Notes: generated by a model not told the origin, from the sequence alone. Positions 46,713 to 57,228 are shown, numbered from the stretch's first letter. The stretch: 64,000 nucleotides of DNA from Paucibacter aquatile (GCF_002885975.1 NZ_POSP01000003.1:1922001-1986000), one strand, 5' to 3'. A program made the numbers and translations.

Positions 46713-47504
46713 TTACTCGGCAGCAGGCCGCACGGCCTCGTCCACCTGGGCCGCCGGGTCGGGCAGGTCCTCGGGGTTGAAGCTGGCCTTGACCAGGGTG
46801 GCGCTGTGGGCCCACTCGTACAGGATGTGGGCGACATCGGCCACGCCCTGCTTCTTGAGCGCGGAGAACAGGGTCACGCGCACATCCGACTCTTCGGTGA
46901 CGATGTCGCCGAGGAAATCCTGGGTGGCGAAGAAGGCCGCATCGGCCTCCTTGCGGTTGAGCTTGTCGGCCTTGGTCAGCAGCACCAGCAGCTTGATTTC
47001 GCCATTGCGCACGCGCGGGGTGACGAACTCGAGCAGCTGCTTGTCCAGATCGGTCAGGCCCAGGCGCGAGTCCACCATCAGCACCACGCCCGACAGGCTG
47101 CGCCGCACCTCCAGATAATCGGCCATCACCTTCTGCCAGCGCAGCTTGGCGGCCTTGGCCACCGCCGCATAGCCGTAACCGGGCAGGTCGGCGAACAGCG
47201 CGTTCGGCGCGTCCTTGGGGCCCAGATGGAACAGATTGATGTGCTGGGTGCGACCCGGTGTCTTGGACGCAAAGGCGAGGCGCTTTTGCTGGGCCAGAGT
47301 GTTGATGGCCGTGGATTTGCCGGCGTTCGAGCGACCGACGAAGGCGATCTCGGGCAGCTCATTGGGCGGCAGATGGACCAGCTGGCTGGCGGTGGTCAGG
47401 AAGCGCGCAGTGTGGGTCCAGCCCAACACCACCTTGTCGGTGGGGGCGGCCGCGGCAACCGGATTTGGCGCGATTTCTTGCGGCTCAGAAGTGGTGTTGG
47501 TCAT
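46713..47504 (-). CDS. engB: Ribosome biogenesis GTPase EngB (YihA/YsxC)
   Basis: The 263-residue GTPase shows G1 GRSNAGKST (57-65), G3 DLPGYG, and G4 TKAD, in the EngB layout. It helps assemble the large ribosomal subunit in the cytoplasm. It is longer than many homologues, with about 30 extra residues at each end. It is divergent from the cytochrome c4 gene, with which it is commonly paired in Betaproteobacteria. Confidence 0.95.
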   Translation of the reverse strand: MTNTTSEPQEIAPNPVAAAAPTDKVVLGWTHTARFLTTASQLVHLPPNELPEIAFVGRSNAGKSTAINTLAQQKRLAFASKTPGRTQHINLFHLGPKDAPNALFADLPGYGYAAVAKAAKLRWQKVMADYLEVRRSLSGVVLMVDSRLGLTDLDKQLLEFVTPRVRNGEIKLLVLLTKADKLNRKEADAAFFATQDFLGDIVTEESDVRVTLFSALKKQGVADVAHILYEWAHSATLVKASFNPEDLPDPAAQVDEAVRPAAE

Positions 47505-47510
47505 GAAGTA

Positions 47511-47540
47511 TTCAGGCTTGATGGATTGCCATTGTAAAAT
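47511..47540 (+). promoter_or_regulatory. Possible sigma-70 promoter of cytochrome c4 gene
   Basis: TTCAGG (47511-47516) and TAAAAT (47535-47540) with an 18-bp spacer lie 33 bp before the start. The match is moderate. Confidence 0.35.
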
Positions 47541-47572
47541 CTATGGGTTGCGCTTACCGAATCAATAAATTC

Positions 47573-48205
47573 ATGATGAAGACTGCTGCTGTCCTGACCA
47601 CGAGCCTCGTGCTTGCATTCGCCACTTTCTCGGCGGCACAAGCCAGCGAAGCCAAGGCCTCCGCCAAGCCCGACCTGGCCAAAGGCGGCACCATTGCGGC
47701 CCAGGTCTGCGCCGCCTGCCACACGGCAGACGGTTCGCGCGGCAGCCCGGCCAACCCCATCCTGCAAGGCCAACACCCCGAATACCTGGCCAAGCAGCTG
47801 ACCGAATTCAAGGCCGGCATCCGCAAGAACGCCGTCATGCAAGGCATGGCCGCCACCGTGTCGGACGAAGACATCAAGCATGTCGCCGCCTTCTATGCCT
47901 CCAAGCAAGCCAAGCCGGGTTTCGCCAAGGACAAGACCCTGGTCGAGCTGGGCGAAAAGATCTACCGCGGCGGCATTGCCGAGCGTTCGATCCCGGCATG
48001 CGCCGGCTGCCACAGCCCCAACGGCGCTGGCATGCCGGCCCAGTACCCGCGTCTGGCCGGCCAGCACTCGGATTACACCGAAGCGCAGCTGATCGCCTTC
48101 CGCTCCGGCGCCCGCGGCAACAACGCCCAGATGATCGGCGTGGCCGCCAAGCTCAACGATCGCGAGATCAAGGCCGTCTCCGACTACATCGCCGGCCTGC
48201 GCTGA
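47573..48205 (+). CDS. Cytochrome c4, dihaem
   Basis: The 210-residue protein has a signal peptide ending AAQAS, and two CxxCH haem sites: CAACH (46-50) and CAGCH (143-147), with the Met ligands in QGMAATVSDED and GVAAKLND-type regions. Cytochrome c4 carries electrons in the periplasm to terminal oxidases. ATG at 47573 or 47576 are equivalent choices. It is followed by a terminator and then the ResB/CcsB haem-attachment genes that would mature it. Confidence 0.92.
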   Translation: MMKTAAVLTTSLVLAFATFSAAQASEAKASAKPDLAKGGTIAAQVCAACHTADGSRGSPANPILQGQHPEYLAKQLTEFKAGIRKNAVMQGMAATVSDEDIKHVAAFYASKQAKPGFAKDKTLVELGEKIYRGGIAERSIPACAGCHSPNGAGMPAQYPRLAGQHSDYTEAQLIAFRSGARGNNAQMIGVAAKLNDREIKAVSDYIAGLR

Positions 48206-48246
48206 GCCCAAGCGAGCCTTCGGCCGCTGCACCTGATCACAAACAA

Positions 48247-48273
48247 GGCCGGTGGATTTCACCGGCCTTTTTT
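48247..48273 (+). terminator. Rho-independent terminator after cytochrome c4 gene
   Basis: GGCCGGTG (48247-48254), loop GATTT, CACCGGCC (48260-48267), then six T. Confidence 0.88.
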
Positions 48274-48320
48274 CATGGTCTCGCCCTCGACGCCTCTCGC
48301 CCACCGACAATCCTGCTTCC

Positions 48321-50594
48321 ATGAGCGACACCCTACCTTCCAGCGAGTACGCGCACGACACCGTGCCGGCCGAGCCGCCGCCAGCGGCCCCGACCGAAGC
48401 GGCGGCGCCGGCCCCCACGCCTCAGGCTGGTCCAGCCCCTGCCCTGGCCCCGGTGGCTGTGGCGCCGCATTCCGCTGCCCGGGAGCTGATGGATTTGCTG
48501 GCCTCGATGCGTTTCGCCATCGCCTTGCTGACCGTGATCTGCATCGCCTCGGTGATCGGCACCGTGGTCAAGCAGCGCGAGCCGCTGAACAACTACGTCA
48601 ATCAGTTCGGACCTTTCTGGTCTGAGGTGTTCGGCAAGTTCGACCTCTACACCGTCTACGGCGCCTGGTGGTTTCTGCTGATCCTGGCCTTTCTGGTGGT
48701 CTCCACCAGCCTGTGCATCACACGCAACACGCCCAAGATCCTGCAGGACATTCGGAACTTCAAGGAGTCGGTGCGCGAGCAGTCCCTGCAAGCCCACCAC
48801 CACAAGGCCATCCTGCAGCTGAGCCGCGCGCCCGAAGCCGCGCTCGCTGACTTGAAGAGCCGCCTGGCGGCAGGCGGTTGGAAAACCAAAGTGCAGGTGC
48901 GTGACCGTGGCGTGATGCTGGCGGCACGGCGCGGCGCCAGCAACAAGATCGGTTATCTGGCGGCGCATTCGGCCATCGTGCTGGTCTGCATCGGCGGCCT
49001 GCTGGACGGCGACCTGCTGGTGCGCGGCCTGATGTGGGCCCAGGGCAAGACGATTTATGAAGGTGGCGGCCTGATCAGCGAGGTCAAGCCCGAGCACCGC
49101 CTGCCGCCCAACAACCCCAGCTTCCGCGGCAACCTGATGGTGCCGGAGGGCGCCACGGCCGGCACGGCCATCCTGTCCATGCCCAGCGGCGTGGTGCTGC
49201 AGGACCTGCCCTTCGATGTGGAGCTGAAGAAGTTCATCGTCGAGTACTACGACACCGGCATGCCCAAGCTGTTCGCCAGCGACATCGTGATCCGTGATCG
49301 CGAGACCGGGTTGACGACCGAAAAGCGGGTCAAGGTCAACGAGCCGGCCCAGCACCGCGGCATTGCCATCTACCAAAGCAGTTTTGAAGACGGTGGATCC
49401 AGCCTCAAGCTGCAAGCCCTGCCCATGGGCCGCAAAGCCGCTGCAGCAGCGGCCAAGCCCTTCGAGATCGACGGGGTGGTCGGTGGCAGCACACAGCTGG
49501 ATGGCTTCGCCCCGCAAGATGGCGGCAAGCCCAGCGACAGCCTGCGCCTGGAGTTTGCCGGGCTGCGCGTCATCAATGTCGAGAACATGAGCGGCGGAGG
49601 CGCGGGCAAGGCCGACAGCACCGATGTGCGCGCCGTCGATCTGGTCAACAAGCTGCAGAACCACATGGGCAGCGGCGCCCGCGCTGGCGCCGACAAGGAG
49701 CTGCGCAATGTCGGCCCCTCGTTCAGCTACCGCCTGCGCGATGCGGCCGGCCAGGCCCGCGAGTACAACAACTACATGCTGCCGGTCGATCTGGACGGGC
49801 AAAAAGTTTTCCTCGCCGGCGTGCGCGAAACCCCGTCCGAAGCCTTCCGCTACCTGCGCATTCCGGCGGATTCGGATCTGAGCATGGACAGCTGGATGCG
49901 CTTGCGCCAGAACCTGCTCGACCCGGAGTTGCGCGAACGCGCCGCCCGCCGCTATGCCGTGGCCGCCACGCCCAACGACAAGCCGCAGATGACGCCGCAG
50001 CTGCAGGCCACCGCCCGCCGCGCACTCAATCTGTTTGCCGGCGCCGAGAGCGCCAAGGTGGACAGCAGCAACGGCTGGGGCGGCCTGCCGGCCCTGAGCC
50101 AGTTCATCGAAAGCGAAGTGCCCGAGGGCGAGCGCCAGCGCGTGTCTGAAGTGCTGCTGCGCATCCTCAACGGCAGCCTGTTCGAGCTCTACAAGCTGGG
50201 CCGCGAGCAAGCCGGCCAGGCCTCGGCCCCGACAGACAGTGCCACCCAGGCCTTCATGACCCAGGCCGTGCTGTCCCTGTCGGACAGCATGTTCTACCCG
50301 GCGCCGGTGCTGCTGCAGTTGCAGGATTTCAAGCAGGTGCAGGCCAGCGTGTTCCAGGTGACGCGCGCACCGGGCCAGAAGCTGGTGTATCTGGGCGCGG
50401 TCTTGCTGATCGTGGGCGTGTTTGCCATGCTCTACATCCGCGAGCGCCGCCTCTGGTTGTGGCTGGAGCCCAGCCCGGGCCAGCCGGAAACCACCCGGGT
50501 TCGCATGGCCATGGCCAGCACCCGAGAATCGCCCGATATGGCCACCGAGTTCGAACAATTGCAAGGCTATCTCTCCAAGGAAGAAGGCGTATGA
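48321..50594 (+). CDS. resB: Cytochrome c biogenesis protein ResB (Ccs1)
   Basis: The 757-residue protein is System II Ccs1/ResB. A proline/alanine-rich N-terminus precedes three N-terminal membrane segments (MRFAIALLTVICIASVIGTVV, WWFLLILAFLVVSTSLCI, AAHSAIVLVCIGGLLDG), a large periplasmic domain, and a last membrane segment near 700. ResB with CcsB delivers haem and holds apocytochromes. ATG at 48321 was chosen; the in-frame codons upstream are non-family. Its stop overlaps the CcsB start (ATGA). Confidence 0.93.
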   Translation: MSDTLPSSEYAHDTVPAEPPPAAPTEAAAPAPTPQAGPAPALAPVAVAPHSAARELMDLLASMRFAIALLTVICIASVIGTVVKQREPLNNYVNQFGPFWSEVFGKFDLYTVYGAWWFLLILAFLVVSTSLCITRNTPKILQDIRNFKESVREQSLQAHHHKAILQLSRAPEAALADLKSRLAAGGWKTKVQVRDRGVMLAARRGASNKIGYLAAHSAIVLVCIGGLLDGDLLVRGLMWAQGKTIYEGGGLISEVKPEHRLPPNNPSFRGNLMVPEGATAGTAILSMPSGVVLQDLPFDVELKKFIVEYYDTGMPKLFASDIVIRDRETGLTTEKRVKVNEPAQHRGIAIYQSSFEDGGSSLKLQALPMGRKAAAAAAKPFEIDGVVGGSTQLDGFAPQDGGKPSDSLRLEFAGLRVINVENMSGGGAGKADSTDVRAVDLVNKLQNHMGSGARAGADKELRNVGPSFSYRLRDAAGQAREYNNYMLPVDLDGQKVFLAGVRETPSEAFRYLRIPADSDLSMDSWMRLRQNLLDPELRERAARRYAVAATPNDKPQMTPQLQATARRALNLFAGAESAKVDSSNGWGGLPALSQFIESEVPEGERQRVSEVLLRILNGSLFELYKLGREQAGQASAPTDSATQAFMTQAVLSLSDSMFYPAPVLLQLQDFKQVQASVFQVTRAPGQKLVYLGAVLLIVGVFAMLYIRERRLWLWLEPSPGQPETTRVRMAMASTRESPDMATEFEQLQGYLSKEEGV

Positions 50595-51976
50595 ACAGCG
50601 CAAGCAGCAGCAGCGGCACCCTCCGCAGCACCGGTCGGCCGGTGCGCAGCCAGGACCTGGGCTACTTCTCAGGCCGGGACGCCCTCGACTGGAGCTTCGC
50701 CGCCCTGATCCTGATCGGCGGCCTGTTCGCCTTCTCGCGCTACGGCGCCTCGATGGATGGCTACGAAAAAGGCATCCTGGTCTGCGCCATCCCCTCGCTG
50801 ATCGCGCTGGGCTGGTTCTGGGCGCCGCTGCGCTGGCTGTGCGCCGGCGTGGGCGCGGCCAGCCTGCTGGCCATCGGCCTCTACGTCCAGACGCCCGATG
50901 CCTTTGGCGCCGATCTGGCCGCGGCCGACAAGGTCTTCTGGCTCAAATACGCCCTGTCCAGCCAGAGCGCCATCTTGTGGATGAGCGTGCTCTTCTACAT
51001 GGCCACCTTGTTCTACTGGGGCGGCTTCTTCACCAAGAGCGGCGAGAACAGTGCCGCCGAAGCCATCGGCTCGCGTCTGACCTGGGGCGCCGTCTTCATG
51101 GCCCTGGTGGGCACCATGGTGCGCTGGTTCGAAAGCCACCAGATCGCCCCGGACATCGGCCACATCCCGGTCAGCAACCTTTACGAGGTCTTCGTGCTGT
51201 TCGCCTGGATGACGGCACTGTTCTACCTGTACTACGAAGCCAAGTTCAAGACCCGGGCCCTGGGCGCCTATGTGCTGCTGGTGATCAGCGCGGCGGTCAG
51301 CTTCCTGCTGTGGTACACGGTGGCGCGCGAGGCGCATGAGATCCAGCCCCTGGTGCCGGCCCTGCAAAGCTGGTGGATGAAGATCCATGTGCCGGCCAAT
51401 TTCGTGGGCTACGGCACCTTCGCCCTGGCCGCCATGGTGGCCCTGGCCTATCTGCTCAAGACGGCCAGCTTGCGCGCGCTGAGCCTGGGCCTGATCGCCA
51501 TGCCCCTGGCCCTGATCGCCATGATTCTGGCCGCCCGCTTCGGTGCCGATCTGCCAGCCGAGACCATCGCCGGCCTGGACGGCTGGGCGCGCAAGATGGC
51601 CGGCCTGCTGGTCTTCTTCGTGCTGGCCGTGGCCTTGCGCAGCCGCCTGACGGCCCGCCTGCCCGAGCTGAGCACTCTGGACGACCTGATGTACAAGGCC
51701 ATCGCCCTCGGCTTTGCCTTCTTCACCATCGCCACCATCCTGGGCGCCTTCTGGGCTGCCGAGGCCTGGGGCGGCTACTGGAGCTGGGACCCGAAGGAAA
51801 CCTGGGCCCTGATCGTCTGGCTCAACTACGCCGCCTGGCTGCACATGCGCTTGATGAAGGGCCTGCGCGGCGCCGTCTCCGCCTGGTGGGCGCTGGCGGG
51901 CCTGGTGGTCACCACCTTCGCCTTCCTGGGCGTGAATATGTTCCTCTCCGGCCTGCACTCCTACGGCACGCTCTGA
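50591..51976 (+). CDS. ccsB: Cytochrome c biogenesis protein CcsB (CcsA-type)
   Basis: The 461-residue membrane protein has about eight to ten membrane segments and the haem-handling WWD-type motif GGYWSWDPKETWAL near residues 394-407, plus conserved histidines. It joins haem to CxxCH motifs with ResB. The start overlaps resB by four bases, so translation is coupled. The product would mature the c4 gene next door. Confidence 0.94.
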   Translation: MNSASSSSGTLRSTGRPVRSQDLGYFSGRDALDWSFAALILIGGLFAFSRYGASMDGYEKGILVCAIPSLIALGWFWAPLRWLCAGVGAASLLAIGLYVQTPDAFGADLAAADKVFWLKYALSSQSAILWMSVLFYMATLFYWGGFFTKSGENSAAEAIGSRLTWGAVFMALVGTMVRWFESHQIAPDIGHIPVSNLYEVFVLFAWMTALFYLYYEAKFKTRALGAYVLLVISAAVSFLLWYTVAREAHEIQPLVPALQSWWMKIHVPANFVGYGTFALAAMVALAYLLKTASLRALSLGLIAMPLALIAMILAARFGADLPAETIAGLDGWARKMAGLLVFFVLAVALRSRLTARLPELSTLDDLMYKAIALGFAFFTIATILGAFWAAEAWGGYWSWDPKETWALIVWLNYAAWLHMRLMKGLRGAVSAWWALAGLVVTTFAFLGVNMFLSGLHSYGTL

Positions 51977-51989
51977 GACCCTCCCCCCC

Positions 51990-52841
51990 ATGCGTCGCCA
52001 GCCCGCCCCGGCCATGACACTGCGAAGGATGCTGGCAGAGCTGGGTAGAGGGCCCCTGGGTAGATGGGCGCTGGGGTGGGGGGCACTGCAGCTCAGCCTC
52101 TGCGGAATGCTGGCCAGCACAGCCGGCCACGCCGTCGCCACGCCGCTGCGCATCGCCACCGGTGAACTGCCGCCCTATGCCACCCAGAACCGCCAGGACC
52201 AGGGCATTGCCCTGGACATCGTGCGGCGTGCCTTTGCCCTCGCCGGCTACCAGGTGCAGTACCACTTCCTGCCCTGGGCCCGCGCCCAGCAGGAGACCCG
52301 CCAGGGCCTCTACGACGCCTCCGCCTACTGGGGGGCCTCGGCCGAGCGGCGGCGCGATTTCCTGCTCAGCGACAACGTGCTGACCGAGCAATGGCTGCTG
52401 GTCTACCGCCGCGAACTCAAGCTCGACTGGACCACCCTGGCCGATCTGCGCGGCTACAAGGTCGGCTATGTGCGCGACTACACCTACACGCCCGAGTTCT
52501 GGTCCAAGATCCAGAGCGGCGAGCTCGACGGTGACGCCACGCCCACCGACCTGGCCGGCTTGCGCAAGATGCTGCTGGGCCGCATCGATGTGCTGCCCAT
52601 GGAGCGCAACGTCGCTTGCGATCTGCTCGGCCATCATTTCAAGCCGGCCGAAGCGGCCCAGTTCGCCGCCCACCCGCGCCTCTTGACCGACAGCTTCAGC
52701 ACCCACCTGATCTTGCCGCCACAGGTGGCGCGCAGCGCCGAGCTGTTGCGGGATTTCAACCTCGGTCTCAAGAAGCTCAAGGACAGTGGCGAACACGGCC
52801 GCCTGCTGCGCGCCCTGCCCTGCCCCGCCGGCTGGAACTGA
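51990..52841 (+). CDS. Periplasmic substrate-binding protein, family 3-like
   Basis: The 283-residue protein has a signal segment (LQLSLCGMLASTAGHAVA) and an SBP-family-3-like fold: PLRIATGELPPYAT, GIALDIVRRAFALAGYQVQYHFLPWARAQ and the hinge region LADLRGYKVGYVRDYTY. Such proteins bind amino acids or act as sensors. No ABC permease or ATPase gene is adjacent. It sits between ccsB and msrP on the same strand, 13 bp after ccsB; the ligand is unknown. Confidence 0.8.
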   Translation: MRRQPAPAMTLRRMLAELGRGPLGRWALGWGALQLSLCGMLASTAGHAVATPLRIATGELPPYATQNRQDQGIALDIVRRAFALAGYQVQYHFLPWARAQQETRQGLYDASAYWGASAERRRDFLLSDNVLTEQWLLVYRRELKLDWTTLADLRGYKVGYVRDYTYTPEFWSKIQSGELDGDATPTDLAGLRKMLLGRIDVLPMERNVACDLLGHHFKPAEAAQFAAHPRLLTDSFSTHLILPPQVARSAELLRDFNLGLKKLKDSGEHGRLLRALPCPAGWN

Positions 52842-52974
52842 GGCTGGCGCCTGGCGCCACAGCCACCCGCCCGCGGGACATTGGCCCCGGGCCCGGCAAA
52901 ATTTTGCGGCAGCCCGTAAGCTCAAGGCTCGTTCTCGCGACAGAGACCCACCTCCTCTTCGATTGCCGCCCGCC

Positions 52975-53973
<999 letters not shown>

Positions 53974-53984
53974 GGCCGCTCCGC

Positions 53985-54596
53985 ATGGCGCGCCGCTCCC
54001 TCTGGCTGCACCCCGCGGCCAAGCCCCTGCTGTTCCTGCTCTGCCTGGCGCCTCTGGCCTGGCTGATCGCGGCCGCCGCCACCGACCGGCTCGGCGCCAA
54101 CCCGGCCGAGGCCTTGATCCGCGGCCTCGGTGACTGGAGCTTGCGCGGCCTCTGCCTGACCCTGACCGTGACGCCGCTGCGCGTGCTCAGCGGCCAGCCA
54201 GCCCTGGCCCGTTTTCGCCGCATGCTGGGCCTGTTCAGCTTTTTCTACGCCAGCCTGCACCTGCTGGCCTACGGCTGGCTGGACATGGGACTGGAGCTCG
54301 GCGACATCGGCCGCGACATCCTCAAGCGGCCCTTCATCCTGATGGGTTTTGTCGCCTGGCTGCTCTTGCTGCCCCTGGCCTTGACCTCCTTCAACCGCGC
54401 CATCAAGGCCCTGGGCGCGGCGCGCTGGCAGCGCCTGCATCGTGCGGTCTATGTGCTCAGCCTGATCGCCCTGGCCCACTTCATCTGGATGCGCGCGGGC
54501 AAGAACAACTTTGCCGAGCCGGCGCTTTACGGCGCCATCCTCGGCCTGCTGCTGGGTTGGCGGCTGTGGCGGGCCTGGGAGCGGCGCAAGGCGTGA
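53985..54596 (+). CDS. msrQ: Haem-binding subunit MsrQ (YedZ)
   Basis: The 203-residue protein has about six membrane segments of the ferric-reductase-like fold with conserved histidines (SLHLLAYGW, RLHRAVYVLSLIALAHFIW). It passes electrons from the quinone pool or flavin reductase to MsrP. It starts 12 bp after msrP. The frame extends upstream in msrP but only ATG 53985 gives the family N-terminus. Confidence 0.95.
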   Translation: MARRSLWLHPAAKPLLFLLCLAPLAWLIAAAATDRLGANPAEALIRGLGDWSLRGLCLTLTVTPLRVLSGQPALARFRRMLGLFSFFYASLHLLAYGWLDMGLELGDIGRDILKRPFILMGFVAWLLLLPLALTSFNRAIKALGAARWQRLHRAVYVLSLIALAHFIWMRAGKNNFAEPALYGAILGLLLGWRLWRAWERRKA

Positions 54597-54598
54597 AC

Positions 54599-54607
54599 TG
54601 GGATAAT
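54599..54607 (+). promoter_or_regulatory. Extended -10-like element before fused flavoprotein gene
   Basis: TGGGATAAT (TG-N-GATAAT) lies 34 nt before the ATG at 54641, just after the msrQ stop. No clear -35 is visible. Confidence 0.4.
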
Positions 54608-54640
54608 CCGGCGCCTTGACCCTCGCGCCGCAGCCCCCCC

Positions 54641-55996
54641 ATGCCCCACACCTCCAACGCACTCCCTCCGCAGCTCGATGTCGCCATCCTCGGCGGCGGC
54701 CCGGCCGGCTGCAGCGCGGCCTCCTGGCTGCAGCAGCTGGGCCTGCGCGTGCTGTTGGTGGAGCGGGCACCGCAGCTCTGCGCCGGCCTGCAAAGCCTGC
54801 AGTTCGGCCAGGATTGGGTGCTGGGCGCGCCGGGCCAGAACCTGGCCACCCTGGGCCAACAGTACGCGCGCCAGATCGAGGGGCTGAGCGAAGTGCACAC
54901 GGTGCTGGGCCAGAGCTGCGCCCATCTAGACTGGCTGGCCGGCGAAGGCTGGCGCCTGCGCCTGGAGGACGGCAGCAGCGTTCAGGCCCGCGCCCTCCTG
55001 CTGGCCACCGGCCTCAAGCCGCTGCGCCCCGAAGCCTTCTTCCCCTCGCCCTTGCCCCACCCCCGTGTGCTCGATGCGCTGAGCCTGACCGCCTGCCGCG
55101 AACAACTGGCGCCGGCGCGCATCCTGCTGCTCGGTGGCGGTGACAACGCGGCCGAGAACGCGCTCTACCTGCAGGCGCGCGGCCACCAGGTCACGCTCTG
55201 GTCGCGCAGCGACTGGCGCGCCCAGCAGCGCCTGGTGGAACGCATCCAGGGCCTGGCCGGTGCCGTCCAGACCCGCCTGCCCAGCCCGATGCCAAGCCGG
55301 CTGCTGCCGGACGAGGCCGGTGTCACGGTGCAATCTCAGGCCTTTGGCGAGGAACGCTTTGACCATGTGGCCGTGCTGCTCGGCTTCGAAGCGGAGCCCA
55401 GCGCCTGGCTGCAGGTGGGTGACGCCCTGCAGCGCGCCGGCATCACGGCACCGTCTCACCCGTTCCGCGACGAGCCGCGCTTTGCGCCCCTGGGCCTGTT
55501 CGTGGCCGGCGACGCCAGCGGCCGCCAGCATCCCTGCGTGCAGACCGCACTGGGCGACGGTGTGGTGGCGGCCAAGGCCGTCGAGGCCTTTTTGCGCCCT
55601 CTGCAAGAGGGTCAGCCCAGCCTGGCCCTGCGCCGCAACAACCGCCAGATCATCCACATCACCGGCCTGCGCTTTGGCGCCAACCTCGGCGTGCTGGACT
55701 TCGAGCGCGAAGGCCCGCAACCGATCCAGGTCGATGCCGAGGTCAACCTCGGTGCCCAGCAAATCGTCTCGCGCGATGCCGACATCGGCCATGTGCTGGA
55801 CTACCGCCGCGTGCGCGCCATCATCATCGACGAGTGCACGGCCGAGCACACCGACCTGCTCGAAGCCTTGCTCGGCAAGCTCTGCACCCGCTTGATGAAG
55901 CTGCCCGGCGTGGCCGGCGTGCGCATCAAGGTCACCAAACTCGAAATCTTCCCCGACTGCCAGGTTGCCATCAGCGCCGAATGCGGCCAGTGGTGA
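54641..55996 (+). CDS. folB: Flavoprotein oxidoreductase fused to dihydroneopterin aldolase (FolB)
   Basis: One 451-residue frame carries two domains. Residues about 1-325 are a thioredoxin-reductase-like FAD/NAD(P)H oxidoreductase (GGGPAGCSAASWL at 18-30, second nucleotide loop LLLGGGDNAAENALYL, FAD-binding GLFVAGDASG), but the redox Cys-x-x-Cys of thioredoxin reductase is missing. Residues 334-451 are a full dihydroneopterin aldolase: NRQIIHITGLRFGANLGVLD, LDYRRV (Tyr), DLLEALLGKL (Glu), VRIKVTKLEI (Lys). FolB makes 6-hydroxymethyl-dihydropterin in folate synthesis. No stop or internal start gap separates the parts. folB lies beside ttcA, as in relatives where folB stands alone. Confidence 0.85.
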   Translation: MPHTSNALPPQLDVAILGGGPAGCSAASWLQQLGLRVLLVERAPQLCAGLQSLQFGQDWVLGAPGQNLATLGQQYARQIEGLSEVHTVLGQSCAHLDWLAGEGWRLRLEDGSSVQARALLLATGLKPLRPEAFFPSPLPHPRVLDALSLTACREQLAPARILLLGGGDNAAENALYLQARGHQVTLWSRSDWRAQQRLVERIQGLAGAVQTRLPSPMPSRLLPDEAGVTVQSQAFGEERFDHVAVLLGFEAEPSAWLQVGDALQRAGITAPSHPFRDEPRFAPLGLFVAGDASGRQHPCVQTALGDGVVAAKAVEAFLRPLQEGQPSLALRRNNRQIIHITGLRFGANLGVLDFEREGPQPIQVDAEVNLGAQQIVSRDADIGHVLDYRRVRAIIIDECTAEHTDLLEALLGKLCTRLMKLPGVAGVRIKVTKLEIFPDCQVAISAECGQW

Positions 55997-56031
55997 CGGT
56001 GATGGTGGACCACCCCGACGCGCTTCGCGCA

Positions 56032-56043
56032 CCCCTCAAGGGG
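56032..56043. repeat. CCCCTCAAGGGG hairpin in intergenic spacer
   Basis: A perfect CCCCT/AGGGG palindrome with CA loop within the GC-rich folB-ttcA spacer. It resembles interspersed GC-rich hairpins of Burkholderiales genomes; a related hairpin lies at 59411-59441. Confidence 0.35.
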
Positions 56044-56117
56044 CAGCGCCCGGTGACCCGGCAGAGCCGGCTCCACGCGCGCCACGCGAAGATTTGCAGC
56101 CCCTGGCGGGGCGCTCA

Positions 56118-57143
56118 ATGACACAGACTGCCGCGATAGCAAGGACAGACCCCATCATGCTGAACACCCAAGACGCCCCCTCCCTGAACCTCGATCTGCC
56201 CAGCCAGCTGGAAGCGGCGGCGCCGGCCAGCGACGAAAGCGCGGCGCAGGACAAGAAGGTCTCGCGCGAGATCAACAAGCTGTCCAAGCGCCTGCACCGC
56301 CAGGTGGGCCAGGCCATCGTCGACTACAACATGATCGAGAACGGCGACAAGGTCATGGTCTGCCTGTCCGGCGGCAAGGACAGCTACTCGCTGCTGGACA
56401 TCCTGCTGAACATGCAGAAGCGCGCGCCGATCCAGTTCGACATCGTCGCCGTCAACCTCGACCAGAAGCAGCCCGGTTTCCCCGAGCATGTGCTGCCCGA
56501 GTACCTGAAGTCGCGCGGCATTCCCTTCCACATCGAGGAGCAGGACACCTACTCCATCGTCAAGCGCCTGGTGCCCGAGGGCAAGACCACCTGCAGCCTG
56601 TGCTCGCGCCTGCGCCGCGGCAACCTCTACCGGGTGGCCAGCGAGCTGGGTGCCACCAAGATCGCCCTGGGCCACCACCGCGACGACATCATCGTCACCC
56701 TGCTGCTGAATATGTTCTTCGGCGCCCGCATGAAGGGCATGCCGCCCAAGCTGGTCAGCGACTCGGGCGAGCATGTGGTGATCCGCCCCCTGGCCTATGT
56801 GGCCGAGCCCGATCTGGTGCGCTGGGCCGCGCACCGCGAGTTCCCCATCATTCCCTGCAACCTCTGCGGCAGCCAGGAGAACCTGCAGCGCGTGCAGGTC
56901 AAGGCCATGATCAACGAGTGGGAGAAGAAGTACCCGGGCCGCATCGAGAACATGTTCACCGCCATGGGCAATATCGTGCCCTCGCACATGATGGACCGGG
57001 ACCTCTTCCCCTTCCAGACCATCAAGGCCGATGGCAAGCCCGACGCCAATGGCGACATCGCCTTCGACGAGGACGAGGCCTGCAGCACGCCGCAAGCCAG
57101 CGCCAGCCCCTCGGTGATCAGCATCCACCGTCAAGAAACGTAA
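56118..57143 (+). CDS. ttcA: tRNA 2-thiocytidine(32) synthetase TtcA
   Basis: The 341-residue protein has the PP-loop ATPase motif SGGKDS (near 84-89) and Cys pairs CSLC and CNLC that hold its iron-sulfur cluster. TtcA thiolates cytidine 32 in certain tRNAs. Start choice is open: ATG 56118 and ATG 56157 are both in frame; AAGGA lies 11 nt before the second. A C-terminal acidic tail follows the family core. It is downstream of the flavoprotein-FolB gene on the same strand. Confidence 0.95.
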   Translation: MTQTAAIARTDPIMLNTQDAPSLNLDLPSQLEAAAPASDESAAQDKKVSREINKLSKRLHRQVGQAIVDYNMIENGDKVMVCLSGGKDSYSLLDILLNMQKRAPIQFDIVAVNLDQKQPGFPEHVLPEYLKSRGIPFHIEEQDTYSIVKRLVPEGKTTCSLCSRLRRGNLYRVASELGATKIALGHHRDDIIVTLLLNMFFGARMKGMPPKLVSDSGEHVVIRPLAYVAEPDLVRWAAHREFPIIPCNLCGSQENLQRVQVKAMINEWEKKYPGRIENMFTAMGNIVPSHMMDRDLFPFQTIKADGKPDANGDIAFDEDEACSTPQASASPSVISIHRQET

Positions 57144-57228
57144 AGCCTTCGACAACACAAGGACAACAAAGCGGGCTTGGATTCGGTTCACAATCAAAGC
57201 CATCAGAACAATACGTTAGGAGCCCGCC

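Noticed and set aside
48333..50603. 756-codon minus-strand frame
   Set aside because: Antisense to resB.
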